A DNA stretch of 5,983 nucleotides from Alphaproteobacteria bacterium (GCA_030427765.1 JAUICS010000097.1:1-5983), one strand, 5' to 3'. Positions 1-5,983 are shown, counted from the stretch's first letter. Numbers and translations: made by a program. Notes: generated by a model from the letters alone, not told the origin.

Positions 1-1
1 C

Positions 2-91
2 CTGTTATTTGCAGGTTGGATGGCCGTTGTCTGTTGCTGGATTATGTTGATGCAGCGCTGGCGTAAACGTTACTGGCTATATAACATCTAA
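2..91 (+). CDS. C-terminal end of a membrane protein (partial)
   Basis: An open frame enters from the left edge and ends at a TAA at 89-91. The 29 visible residues form one hydrophobic stretch (LLFAGWMAVVCCWIMLM) followed by a strongly basic tail (QRWRKRYWLYNI). By the positive-inside rule this is a last transmembrane helix with a short cytoplasmic C-terminus. The stop is followed at once by non-coding sequence and the palindromic element, which fits a real gene end. The family cannot be told from so little; a small phage membrane protein or an ordinary inner-membrane protein are both possible. That the frame is coding rests only on its composition and its position. Confidence 0.5.
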   Translation: MLFAGWMAVVCCWIMLMQRWRKRYWLYNI

Positions 92-115
92 GCCTTCATA
101 GAATGTAGATAGACA

Positions 116-188
116 TCATCCCCGCCAAGTAAACACGCGAGCGGGGATCCGGATCCCCTTATAATTCCATATGGAATTCAGGGGATGA
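116..188. repeat. Double-palindrome intergenic element (REP/MITE-like)
   Basis: Two stem-loops lie side by side and share the same core. The first pairs ATCCCCGC (118-125) with GCGGGGAT (141-148) around a 15-nt loop. The second pairs ATCCCCT (153-159) with AGGGGAT (180-186), and inside it lies a perfect 16-bp palindrome, 163-178, centred on CATATG. The junction between them is itself a perfect 16-bp palindrome, 143-158 (GGGGATCC/GGATCCCC). The outermost bases TCATCCCC (116-123) and GGGGATGA (181-188) are also inverted copies. Elements that begin and end with TCATCCCCGC-like arms are common between genes in Alphaproteobacteria, so I read this as a small non-autonomous repeat. There is no T-run after either hairpin, so it is not a classic terminator, although it could block exonucleases or slow polymerase behind the upstream gene. 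Confidence 0.75.
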
Positions 189-238
189 CAAATGTAAGAG
201 CCATCACACTAATGATATTCTGATACGCATAAATTATC

Positions 239-267
239 TTGACATATTTCCAATAATATCAGATTAT
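239..267 (+). promoter_or_regulatory. Candidate sigma-70 promoter for the 353-688 gene
   Basis: A perfect -35 box TTGACA (239-244) is followed, after a 17-bp spacer, by GATTAT (262-267), which matches four of six bases of the -10 consensus. The surrounding 190-300 stretch is AT-rich and has no gene. Transcription would start near 274, giving a leader of about 80 nt. The box pair is bracketed by the 7-bp inverted repeat TCTGATA (219-225) / TATCAGA (257-263), whose right half abuts and enters the -10 box; this could be an operator, but such short repeats arise easily in AT-rich DNA. Confidence 0.45.
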
Positions 268-311
268 AGGAAAATATTCATAAAAATTGTATCTTGATTA
301 ACCGCCTTGCC

Positions 312-331
312 AAACCGCATGTGCGGTTTTT
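312..331 (+). terminator. Intrinsic terminator-like hairpin in the leader
   Basis: AAACCGC (312-318) pairs perfectly with GCGGTTT (323-329) around the loop ATGT, and the T-run continues to 331. This is the form of a rho-independent terminator, with a short T-tract. It lies between the candidate promoter and the start codon at 353, ending 8 nt before the Shine-Dalgarno sequence. It may stop read-through from the left, act as an attenuator of the following gene, or simply be a stabilising leader hairpin. Confidence 0.65.
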
Positions 332-352
332 GTCATTTTAAAGGAGATTAAT

Positions 353-688
353 ATGCCTACTTACCTACCTGTTGATTCCAACAACAATCCAATTCCGGCC
401 ATGCGCTTTAAAACAGATGGTGCCCACAGTATTTCAGCAACATCAACGTCTGCGCGAAACAGCACATCATTCGCATCCAACACACGTGTAATCAGTGTGT
501 ATGCAACCGGTCCCGTTTACATCAAATTCGGCGACAGCAGTGTTACCGCCTCATCATCCGATCATTACTTTCCTGAGGGTGTCTATTACGACATTGCGAT
601 TGGCGGCGACAATGTTGGCCAATTTACACACGTTGCGGTCCTGCGTGTTACAGACGACTGCAATGTCTACATTTCCGAAAAAGAATAA
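353..688 (+). CDS. Small phage-like structural protein (hypothetical)
   Basis: The 111-residue product has no signal peptide or membrane segment. Its N-terminal third is polar and rich in Ser, Thr and Asn (residues 1-44). It is followed by a predicted all-beta part with the order 'RVISVYATGPVYIKFGDSS', a Ser-rich turn, 'YFPEGVYYDIAIG', then 'HVAVLRVTDDCNVYISE'. This pattern (a strand ending in YIKFG, a loop, a 'P.G...' strand, then VAV.R and a terminal V.I.E) resembles small proteins found in head-tail or tail modules of tailed phages. I recognise the style but cannot name a family, so the role is inference. The start is firm: AAAGGAG at 340-346 sits 6 nt before the ATG. It stands alone on this strand, converging on recR, with its own candidate promoter and leader hairpin. 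It may be the edge gene of a prophage or a domesticated remnant. Confidence 0.8.
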   Translation: MPTYLPVDSNNNPIPAMRFKTDGAHSISATSTSARNSTSFASNTRVISVYATGPVYIKFGDSSVTASSSDHYFPEGVYYDIAIGGDNVGQFTHVAVLRVTDDCNVYISEKE

Positions 689-751
689 GATCTGCCTATA
701 TCATAGTCGGTTAGGAGCAAAGCAACGACGTCTTGGAGTAAATGAAAACGG

Positions 752-1339
752 CTAGAGGGTGCCGCGGGATTTCAGGGCGGTAATAATCGTCCCTTCATCT
801 AGGTAATCAAGCTCCCCACCCATCGGCATACCGTGCGCCAGTTTTGTGACCTTACCTTTATAAAACTTCTCCAACTGGTCCGTAAGGTAATACACTGTCG
901 ATTGCCCATCCACCGTTGCGTTTAGGGCCAGAATAACCTCCGCATACTCATCTTGTGCGATACGGTCCAATAACGACTGTATCGACAATTTATCCGGCCC
1001 TATACCATCGAGAGCGGATAAAAGGCCGCCTAAAACATGGTACTGGCCGCGGTATGTCTTTGTTCTCTCCATCGCCCATAGATCGGATACGTTTGCCACA
1101 ACGCAAATGACATCCTTATCACGGTTATGGTTTGTACAAAGATTGCAAGGGTTCTGGGAATCGAGATTGCCGCACACATCACAGTTTTTAATGTTCTCCG
1201 AAACCTCTTGCATGAGCTTAATAAGCGGGAGCATCTTGTCATCTTTCTGCGTAAGCAGGTGAATGGCAATGCGCCGTGCCGAACGCGATCCCAAACCCGG
1301 CAATGCCGATAAATTACGCATAAATTTTTCAATCAGCAT
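752..1339 (-). CDS. recR: Recombination protein RecR
   Basis: RecR works with RecO (and RecF) in the cytoplasm to load RecA onto gapped, SSB-coated DNA. The 195-residue product has the usual length of about 200. In order: a helix-hairpin-helix DNA-binding segment around 9-29 (LPGLGSRSARRIAIHLL); a four-cysteine zinc site at C53, C56, C65 and C68; a Toprim domain at about 76-171 with the family signature YRGQYHVLGGLLSALDGIGP (97-116); and the C-terminal signature GMPMGGELDYLDEGTI (170-185). The position where RecR proteins usually have the Toprim glutamate (ICVVE) reads ICVVA here (A82), while the following D86 and E91 are kept. The ATG overlaps the stop of the upstream reductase by 7 nt, so translation is probably coupled; a GAGGT lies about 11 nt ahead. 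It is the last gene of the cluster and no clear terminator follows. Confidence 0.97.
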   Translation of the reverse strand: MLIEKFMRNLSALPGLGSRSARRIAIHLLTQKDDKMLPLIKLMQEVSENIKNCDVCGNLDSQNPCNLCTNHNRDKDVICVVANVSDLWAMERTKTYRGQYHVLGGLLSALDGIGPDKLSIQSLLDRIAQDEYAEVILALNATVDGQSTVYYLTDQLEKFYKGKVTKLAHGMPMGGELDYLDEGTIITALKSRGTL

Positions 1340-2148
1340 TTCAGTTGCACCTCTGCCGTCTTTTCCATTGCTGATGATGGGCCCGCGACATCGGAAAAAA
1401 TACTATCCTCAGGCAAACCGTTTTCAATCAATCCCGGAATGGTATTTTCCACCATAGGTTTCGAGCCAAAAACGTAAGCCTGCGTATTTTGTAACGTTTC
1501 AAAATCACCGAGAACATTATCAATGACTGTGCCTTTACGGTAAGACGTTTCGTCCAGATTATCACCATCATCACTTACGCATACGTGAACTTGAAGGCCG
1601 GGCATGGACCGTGCAAGTGTTTGAAGCACCTCCAAACCATAAACGTCATTACATGTTCGAACGCCGTAATACATTGAAATCGGTCTGGTGGATTTTTGTG
1701 CGGCGGCTTCCTCAATAATTGCCTTTGCCGGTGCCAGACCGGTCCCGCCTGCGAGTAATAATATCGGCGCATCACCATTCTTATCCAGACAGGCATTCCC
1801 ATACGGCCCCATCACGGTTACCGCCTCACCTAATCTAAGAGAACTAGAGATATGTTGCCCCATGTCCGAGTCAGAATATGTTATATGGAATTCTATATTA
1901 TCCCCACCCGGTTTATTCGCAATGGAAAAGGGGCGAGCCTCAAAACCCTGAAACTGCAGATACACATACTGGCCGGCACGATACGACAATTTCTTATCCA
2001 AATTGAGTTTCAACCGAATAACGCGAACATTTGCGTTTACATCCTCAATAGAACTGACAAAAGCATCATGGCTGGGAGAATCAATTACATCCGGTGTGTT
2101 TGACATGTTAAAAAATGTACGGATACGTACTTTCCAATTACTACTCAT
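1333..2148 (-). CDS. FAD-dependent NAD(P)H oxidoreductase (ferredoxin-reductase superfamily)
   Basis: The enzyme should pass electrons from NAD(P)H through a bound or transient flavin to an unknown acceptor. A 271-residue product is predicted. A beta-barrel FAD domain spans about 28-120 with the flavin motif RPFS (72-75) and GPYGNACL (114-121). A nucleotide-binding domain follows at about 125-250, with GGTGLAPAKAI (134-144), YYGVRTCNDVYGLEVL (160-175) and FGSKPMV (227-233). No 2Fe-2S domain is present, so it is nearer to Fre/LuxG-type flavin reductases or a stand-alone reductase subunit than to the iron-sulfur fusion enzymes. Two family features differ: the usual CG of the CGxxPM motif is FG, and the C-terminus reads SDVAGPSS where an aromatic residue is usual. 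The start chosen (2148) overlaps the lolA stop as ATGAGTAG; the ATG at 2106 (257 residues) is the alternative but has no visible ribosome site. A longer open frame from 2220 would overlap lolA by 80 bp and is unlikely. Confidence 0.85.
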   Translation of the reverse strand: MSSNWKVRIRTFFNMSNTPDVIDSPSHDAFVSSIEDVNANVRVIRLKLNLDKKLSYRAGQYVYLQFQGFEARPFSIANKPGGDNIEFHITYSDSDMGQHISSSLRLGEAVTVMGPYGNACLDKNGDAPILLLAGGTGLAPAKAIIEEAAAQKSTRPISMYYGVRTCNDVYGLEVLQTLARSMPGLQVHVCVSDDGDNLDETSYRKGTVIDNVLGDFETLQNTQAYVFGSKPMVENTIPGLIENGLPEDSIFSDVAGPSSAMEKTAEVQLKC

Positions 2149-2773
2149 TAAACATAGGTTTACCAGTTTTTGGCTGAATAAAATAGAATAGTTTGTTGTC
2201 GAGTAAGATGTTTTGCTCAATATGCCGCAGCGTAACCGATGTTATATTTTTCTCTGCGTCCAAAACTTCCCATTTGATGAGTGTAAACGGGTCCATATTG
2301 AATTGCAGGGTTAATGATCCCGCATCGGGGTCGTCCTTACGGGTCAGCATTACATAGACGGTATTACCATCCTGAAACACATCCATCACAGAAATATTTC
2401 CGTCCAGTTTGATGTTATCACGCACGATAAATGCCGCCAGTGTCTGGTCCACAAATGTCTGGGCCTGTGATTGCAATTCCGCATCATAAAAATATATGAA
2501 CGTACCGTCGGCAACGATAAAATCCTCAACGGGATCGTCATATTCAAAACGTAACCGACCCGGTTTTTTCAAATAAAAATTACCGGGCAACAATGCGCCG
2601 CCCGGTGTTTGCATGACAAAACGTGCCTTCGCCGTTTTCATGTTGTTTAAATAAGATTCTACCTTTTTAATTATTTCTTCTTTATCAACATCTTGCGCAG
2701 ACAATTCTGAGCTAACCGCCAGTGCGCACAGCACAAATATCATGATAAAAAACGATTGAAATACGCGTTTCAT
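2141..2773 (-). CDS. lolA: Outer-membrane lipoprotein carrier protein LolA
   Basis: LolA is the periplasmic chaperone that takes lipoproteins from the LolCDE transporter in the inner membrane to the outer membrane. The 210-residue product starts with a signal peptide: basic MKR, a hydrophobic core at about 7-20 and a likely cleavage after SSELSA (26). The mature part begins with a helix (about 30-46), then the family's signature strands, GNFYLKKPGRLRFEYDDP (64-81), followed by DFIVADGTFIYFYDAEL (84-100), which form the half-barrel that shelters the lipid. Length and motif order match the LolA family, in which overall identity is low. An AGGG sequence sits about 7 nt before the ATG. It follows ftsK by 52 nt, an arrangement frequent in Alphaproteobacteria, and its stop overlaps the start of the downstream reductase by 8 nt. 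Confidence 0.93.
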   Translation of the reverse strand: MKRVFQSFFIMIFVLCALAVSSELSAQDVDKEEIIKKVESYLNNMKTAKARFVMQTPGGALLPGNFYLKKPGRLRFEYDDPVEDFIVADGTFIYFYDAELQSQAQTFVDQTLAAFIVRDNIKLDGNISVMDVFQDGNTVYVMLTRKDDPDAGSLTLQFNMDPFTLIKWEVLDAEKNITSVTLRHIEQNILLDNKLFYFIQPKTGKPMFNE

Positions 2774-2805
2774 ACTGCCCTATCTGAATTTTCGAAAAAC
2801 ATTAC

Positions 2806-2824
2806 AGGATATAATCTATATCCT
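2806..2824. repeat. Perfect 8-bp inverted repeat in the ftsK-lolA gap
   Basis: AGGATATA (2806-2813) and TATATCCT (2817-2824) are perfect inverted copies around a 3-nt loop. On the minus strand the hairpin begins 1 nt after the ftsK stop codon, and a TTTTT run follows about 6 nt after it. The stem is mostly A-T, so it would be a weak terminator; partial termination or an mRNA-processing or stability hairpin between ftsK and lolA fits better. A TATAAT (2810-2815) is present on the plus strand, but no -35 box supports it. The role is inference. Confidence 0.45.
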
Positions 2825-2825
2825 T

Positions 2826-5201
2826 TTACACTTCGGAGTAGTCCCCGACAAGAACTTCACGTTTTCCAACATGGTTGGCGGGCGATATAACGCCTTCCTT
2901 CTCCATTTGCTCAACAATACGTGCAGCGCGGTTATAGCCGATTTGCAAATGACGCTGGATGAAGCTTGTTGATGCTTTTCTCTCACGCGCAACAATGGCC
3001 ACCGCCTGATCATATAGTTCATCTGTATCCGCGCCGCGTTCCGATGACCCGCCACTACCAAACATCGCATTCAAAACCTCATTATCGCCGAAGTCTCCAT
3101 CGCCGTCGGTTACATCGTCAAGATAAGCCGGTTCGCCTTGCGATTTTAAGAAGTTTGCCACCTGCTCAACCTCTTTATCAGAGACAAACGGACCGTGAAC
3201 ACGTTTCAAACGCCCACCCGGTGCCATGTAGAGCATATCACCCATACCCAGAAGCTGCTCCGCCCCTGATTCACCAAGGATAGTACGGCTATCGATTTTC
3301 GATGTTACCTGGAAACTGATACGGGTCGGGAAGTTTGCCTTCACCACGCCGGTGATCACGTCAACCGACGGACGCTGCGTCGCCATAATAAGGTGAATAC
3401 CAGCGGCACGTGCCATCTGGGCCAGACGCTGGATCGCGTTTTCAATATCTTTACCGGCCACAAGCATAAGATCCGCAAATTCATCAACGACGACGACGAT
3501 GTATGGCAATTCGGTTAAATCAAGTGGCTGTTCTTCAAACACAGGTTTGCCGGTATCCGGGTCAAAGCCTGTCTGCACTTTACGCATCAGAACTTCACCT
3601 TTTTTCTTCGCTTCGCGAAGACGGGCATTATACCCCTCAATATTCCGAACACCGAGTTTTGACATGGAACGGTAGCGGTTTTCCATTTCCTGCACCACCC
3701 ATTTCAAGGCGACTACCGCCTTACCCGGGTCTGTTACAACTGGCGTTAGCAAATGCGGAATATCTTGGTAAACAGATAGTTCCAGCATCTTTGGATCAAT
3801 CATCAGAAAACGGCATTTTTCAGGCGGCAAACAATATAACAGTGACAGAATCATTGTATTGATGGATACAGACTTACCAGAACCGGTTGTACCAGCAACC
3901 AGCAAATGCGGCATACGGGTGAGGTCGGCAATTTCGGCATGACCGCCAATATCCTTACCCAAAATCAACGGCAGTTTTGCGGATGTTTTCTGGAATGCCT
4001 GTGCTTCAATCACTTCTCGGAAATAAACCGTTTGACGTTCCAGATTCGGCAGTTCAATACCAATCACGTTACGCCCCGGAATAACGGCAACACGCACTGA
4101 TAATGCCGCCATGGAACGGGCAATATCATCGCTTAAACTCACCACACGGGATGTTTTTGTTCCCGGCGCAGGTTCGAATTCATAAAGTGTAACCACCGGC
4201 CCCGGGTGAATTTTCACGATCTGGCCGCTTACATTAAAATCCTCCAGAACGGATTGCAACATTTCCGCATTCTGCCGGAACGTGCTTTCATCCGGCATCA
4301 TTGCCTGCACATTTTCCGGCGGCAGGGCCAATAATTCATTTGGCGGGAATTCCCAATCCGTATCGGATGTTCCTGTAAACCGCATTGATTGTTGCTTCTT
4401 TGCGGCTGACGATTTCGGACGATCCGCAATTTTCACTTTTCCAAGCTGCTTTGGTTTGGGCTCCGCCACTTGAACGGTTTTTTTCGCGGGCACGTCCGGT
4501 ACTGAAATATCGCTGTTTTTGGCAGGTATAACGCGTACCATCATATTCTGTATAAACGACCATGCGTTTACAATCGGGGGTACGGCGGCATACGCGTAAC
4601 GCCCAACAACGCCCATATGCCCTACGTTATTCTGCATAATTTCAATAAGGCCGGATGGAATCGCCAGCGCAAGCATCCATATTCCTAGTACGCCAGATGC
4701 CGTTGCCACCGCAGTGTATTCCCAGCCACCAAGCAAACTGTAAAACGGGTATGCCAGATTATTTAAAAGCACACTGCCGAACAAACCACCCATATATGGC
4801 GTTACAAGCCATGTATCCACCGATATGCGGGCAAATGCGATAGACAGCGCGCAGGTCGCCAGCGCCATACACACGGCCTTGGTTTTCCAAAACTTCAATT
4901 CACGATAGGCATAGATGTAACCGCCCCAGATTGTTAACACGCACGCCGGAATAAACGCGGCAAAACCGAAAATCTGTAAAAACAAGTCAGAGAGATGTGC
5001 ACCATACGCGCCCATGATATTACCAACACCCGCCGTGCCTTCGGCCAAAGATACGGATGTATTCCAAGACGGGTCCGCCGCATTGTAAAACATGAGCGAT
5101 AACAATAGGAACAAGCCGCATAAGCACAAACATATGGCCCACGCGTCATGCAGACGACTCCATAAAAACTGTGTCACTGGTTCCGGTAAGAAACGTGGCA
5201 T
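2826..5201 (-). CDS. ftsK: DNA translocase FtsK
   Basis: FtsK anchors at the division septum and pumps DNA so that the terminus is cleared and chromosome dimers are resolved by XerCD. The 791-residue product has the full architecture. The N-terminal membrane part has hydrophobic segments at about 20-40, 73-98, 108-127 and 163-187, with one more possible near 137-158. A short, Lys/Pro/Ala-rich linker (about 225-285) is much shorter than that of E. coli FtsK. The RecA-like motor has Walker A GTTGSGKS (437-444), Walker B VVVVDEFADL (569-578) and ATQRPSVDVITG (607-618). An acidic, Gly-rich spacer (about 695-725) precedes the winged-helix gamma domain (about 725-787), with TSFIQRHLQIGYNRAARIVEQ (745-765) expected to read polar DNA motifs and contact XerD. 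The start is supported by AAGGG 4 nt before the ATG, overlapping the end of the upstream gene, which stops 7 nt away. The gene looks intact and functional. Confidence 0.98.
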   Translation of the reverse strand: MPRFLPEPVTQFLWSRLHDAWAICLCLCGLFLLLSLMFYNAADPSWNTSVSLAEGTAGVGNIMGAYGAHLSDLFLQIFGFAAFIPACVLTIWGGYIYAYRELKFWKTKAVCMALATCALSIAFARISVDTWLVTPYMGGLFGSVLLNNLAYPFYSLLGGWEYTAVATASGVLGIWMLALAIPSGLIEIMQNNVGHMGVVGRYAYAAVPPIVNAWSFIQNMMVRVIPAKNSDISVPDVPAKKTVQVAEPKPKQLGKVKIADRPKSSAAKKQQSMRFTGTSDTDWEFPPNELLALPPENVQAMMPDESTFRQNAEMLQSVLEDFNVSGQIVKIHPGPVVTLYEFEPAPGTKTSRVVSLSDDIARSMAALSVRVAVIPGRNVIGIELPNLERQTVYFREVIEAQAFQKTSAKLPLILGKDIGGHAEIADLTRMPHLLVAGTTGSGKSVSINTMILSLLYCLPPEKCRFLMIDPKMLELSVYQDIPHLLTPVVTDPGKAVVALKWVVQEMENRYRSMSKLGVRNIEGYNARLREAKKKGEVLMRKVQTGFDPDTGKPVFEEQPLDLTELPYIVVVVDEFADLMLVAGKDIENAIQRLAQMARAAGIHLIMATQRPSVDVITGVVKANFPTRISFQVTSKIDSRTILGESGAEQLLGMGDMLYMAPGGRLKRVHGPFVSDKEVEQVANFLKSQGEPAYLDDVTDGDGDFGDNEVLNAMFGSGGSSERGADTDELYDQAVAIVARERKASTSFIQRHLQIGYNRAARIVEQMEKEGVISPANHVGKREVLVGDYSEV

Positions 5202-5208
5202 AAAACCC

Positions 5209-5983
5209 TTATTCCGTTAGGGCCGGTTTTAAACGGCCAATCAATTGAATTTCCGCGCTGAAATCCTGAACGATTTTTTGTTCATCCGCACCAAGACCCG
5301 ATTCCCCGACAATTTCCGCATCATATGCCAAATCTTTCAGATACTTGCTAACCTTAACATCATGACCCGGAAATTTTGCCTGCAGGCGTTTGGCAAGACG
5401 CTCAACCTCTTTGTTCCCTTCTTCGGGTTTTGTGGTCCCCGGAAACAACATACCAAGTTTAATCTGAGCGAGTTTACCATCTTCCTCTTTATCATCCTTA
5501 AGGAAGTCCAGAGAATCGATAAATGATTTTTTATCGACTACCTCCATCGTCAAAAACTTCAACGTAATCTGGCTATCCAGTGCGTCATATATACGGTTTA
5601 TATAATCAATCGGTTCAATGCCGTTATATCTGTATTCCTCAAAGATCGATGTAGATGCGCGGATGAGTTTTACATCCAGCCCGAGCTCATCCATTTTTTC
5701 AATTTCCTGCTGAAGTTCGGCATCAAGCTGGCGTTCCTGACGTGACAGGGAATCAAGTTTCGATTGGTTTTCCATCAATGTAGATGCCTCACCCATCAAA
5801 TTATATCCGAAGTAACACGCACTCAAGAACATAAGGAATGATGCCATCGACACCATCTGGCGCGGACGCGAAATCCGGTCAATTTCGGGTGGCTGTAGAT
5901 TAATTGTAAATGCGCGTTTACGCGCCGCCCATCCGGCATGCAATCGGTCAACATAATGTTTTGTATCAACCGGTTTTAGCTTC
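5209..5983 (-). CDS. Single-pass membrane protein with coiled coil, PilN/GspL-like (5' end outside window)
   Basis: The frame is open to the right edge, so the gene is probably truncated by the window. A TTG at 5943 would give a 244-residue protein, but 13 further codons upstream are also open and no ATG occurs before codon 30 of that version, so I treat the true start as unseen. Numbering from the TTG: a basic, cytoplasmic stretch (1-30), one membrane helix (about 32-50), a charged coiled-coil region (about 51-90), then an alpha/beta part. In that part PIDYINRIYDALDSQITLKFL (111-131) and a later segment near 155-215 recall the two halves of the ferredoxin-like periplasmic domain of PilN and GspL. 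This would be an inner-membrane assembly protein facing the periplasm. The match is by topology and pattern only, and I do not recognise the family. It lies 7 nt ahead of ftsK, so it is probably cotranscribed and may act in envelope or septum biology. Confidence 0.85.
   Translation of the reverse strand, partial: KLKPVDTKHYVDRLHAGWAARKRAFTINLQPPEIDRISRPRQMVSMASFLMFLSACYFGYNLMGEASTLMENQSKLDSLSRQERQLDAELQQEIEKMDELGLDVKLIRASTSIFEEYRYNGIEPIDYINRIYDALDSQITLKFLTMEVVDKKSFIDSLDFLKDDKEEDGKLAQIKLGMLFPGTTKPEEGNKEVERLAKRLQAKFPGHDVKVSKYLKDLAYDAEIVGESGLGADEQKIVQDFSAEIQLIGRLKPALTE

Noticed and set aside
145..179. A cluster of restriction-site-like hexamers (two GGATCC, TCCGGA, CATATG, GAATTC) that looks like a cloning polylinker.
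   Set aside because: All of them fall inside the nested palindromes, which create such hexamers naturally, and the flanks continue as normal AT-rich intergenic DNA. A natural repeat explains them better than vector sequence.
689..751. A shared bidirectional terminator between the converging small gene and recR.
   Set aside because: I found only a 6-bp GACGTC palindrome and no stem followed by a T-run on either strand, so no terminator is called.
495..755. An 86-residue plus-strand open frame overlapping the phage-like gene.
   Set aside because: It lies mostly inside the 353-688 gene in another frame, has no convincing ribosome site, and its composition is that of a shadow frame.
2149..2220. 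An N-terminal extension of 24 residues for the oxidoreductase, starting at 2220.
   Set aside because: It would overlap lolA by 80 bp, adds sequence with no family match, and the internal ATG at 2148 gives the usual short stop-start overlap.
2787..2815. A plus-strand promoter suggested by TATAAT at 2810-2815, which would run antisense into ftsK.
   Set aside because: No acceptable -35 box lies 16-18 bp upstream, and the TATAAT is a by-product of the AT-rich inverted repeat.
3503..3862. A 119-residue plus-strand open frame antisense to ftsK, and several other open frames over ftsK, the reductase and recR.
   Set aside because: They are opposite to strongly recognised protein domains, show no ribosome site or recognisable motif, and their residue content mirrors the coding strand.

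Overview
This window is ordinary chromosome from an alphaproteobacterium, of moderate G+C (roughly mid-forties percent by eye). The evidence is an FtsK with the type of motor domain common in that class, a RecR with the alphaproteobacterial 'YHVLGG.LSALDGIGP' core, and lolA placed directly behind ftsK. A family such as Micavibrio or another Rhodospirillales-like group is possible, but I cannot assign it further.

Most of the window (about 750-5983) is one minus-strand gene cluster read from right to left. It holds: (1) the 3' part of a single-pass membrane protein with a coiled coil and a PilN/GspL-like periplasmic half, running off the right edge; (2) ftsK, the DNA translocase of the division septum; (3) lolA, the periplasmic lipoprotein carrier; (4) a flavin-dependent NAD(P)H oxidoreductase of the ferredoxin-reductase superfamily; and (5) recR, of RecFOR recombinational repair. 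The genes are 7 nt and 52 nt apart, and then overlap by 8 nt and 7 nt, which suggests one transcript with translational coupling at the distal end. The 52-nt ftsK-lolA gap holds the only sizeable spacer and carries a perfect inverted repeat. The cluster joins septum and chromosome segregation, envelope lipoprotein traffic, an oxidoreductase and DNA repair.

The left 750 bases are different and read on the plus strand. They start with the last 29 codons of a membrane protein. A 73-bp intergenic element made of two tandem palindromes follows, then an AT-rich stretch with a candidate promoter and a terminator-like hairpin. Last comes a small gene (353-688) resembling small phage structural proteins, with a strong ribosome site. 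This gene converges on recR with 63 bp between the stop codons and no obvious terminator there. The left edge may therefore be the border of a prophage remnant or a domesticated phage gene.

I saw no CRISPR array, tRNA, rRNA, insertion sequence or clear new defence system. The leads most worth following are the leader of the small phage-like gene, the palindromic element, the unidentified membrane protein ahead of ftsK, and the apparent loss of the Toprim glutamate in RecR.
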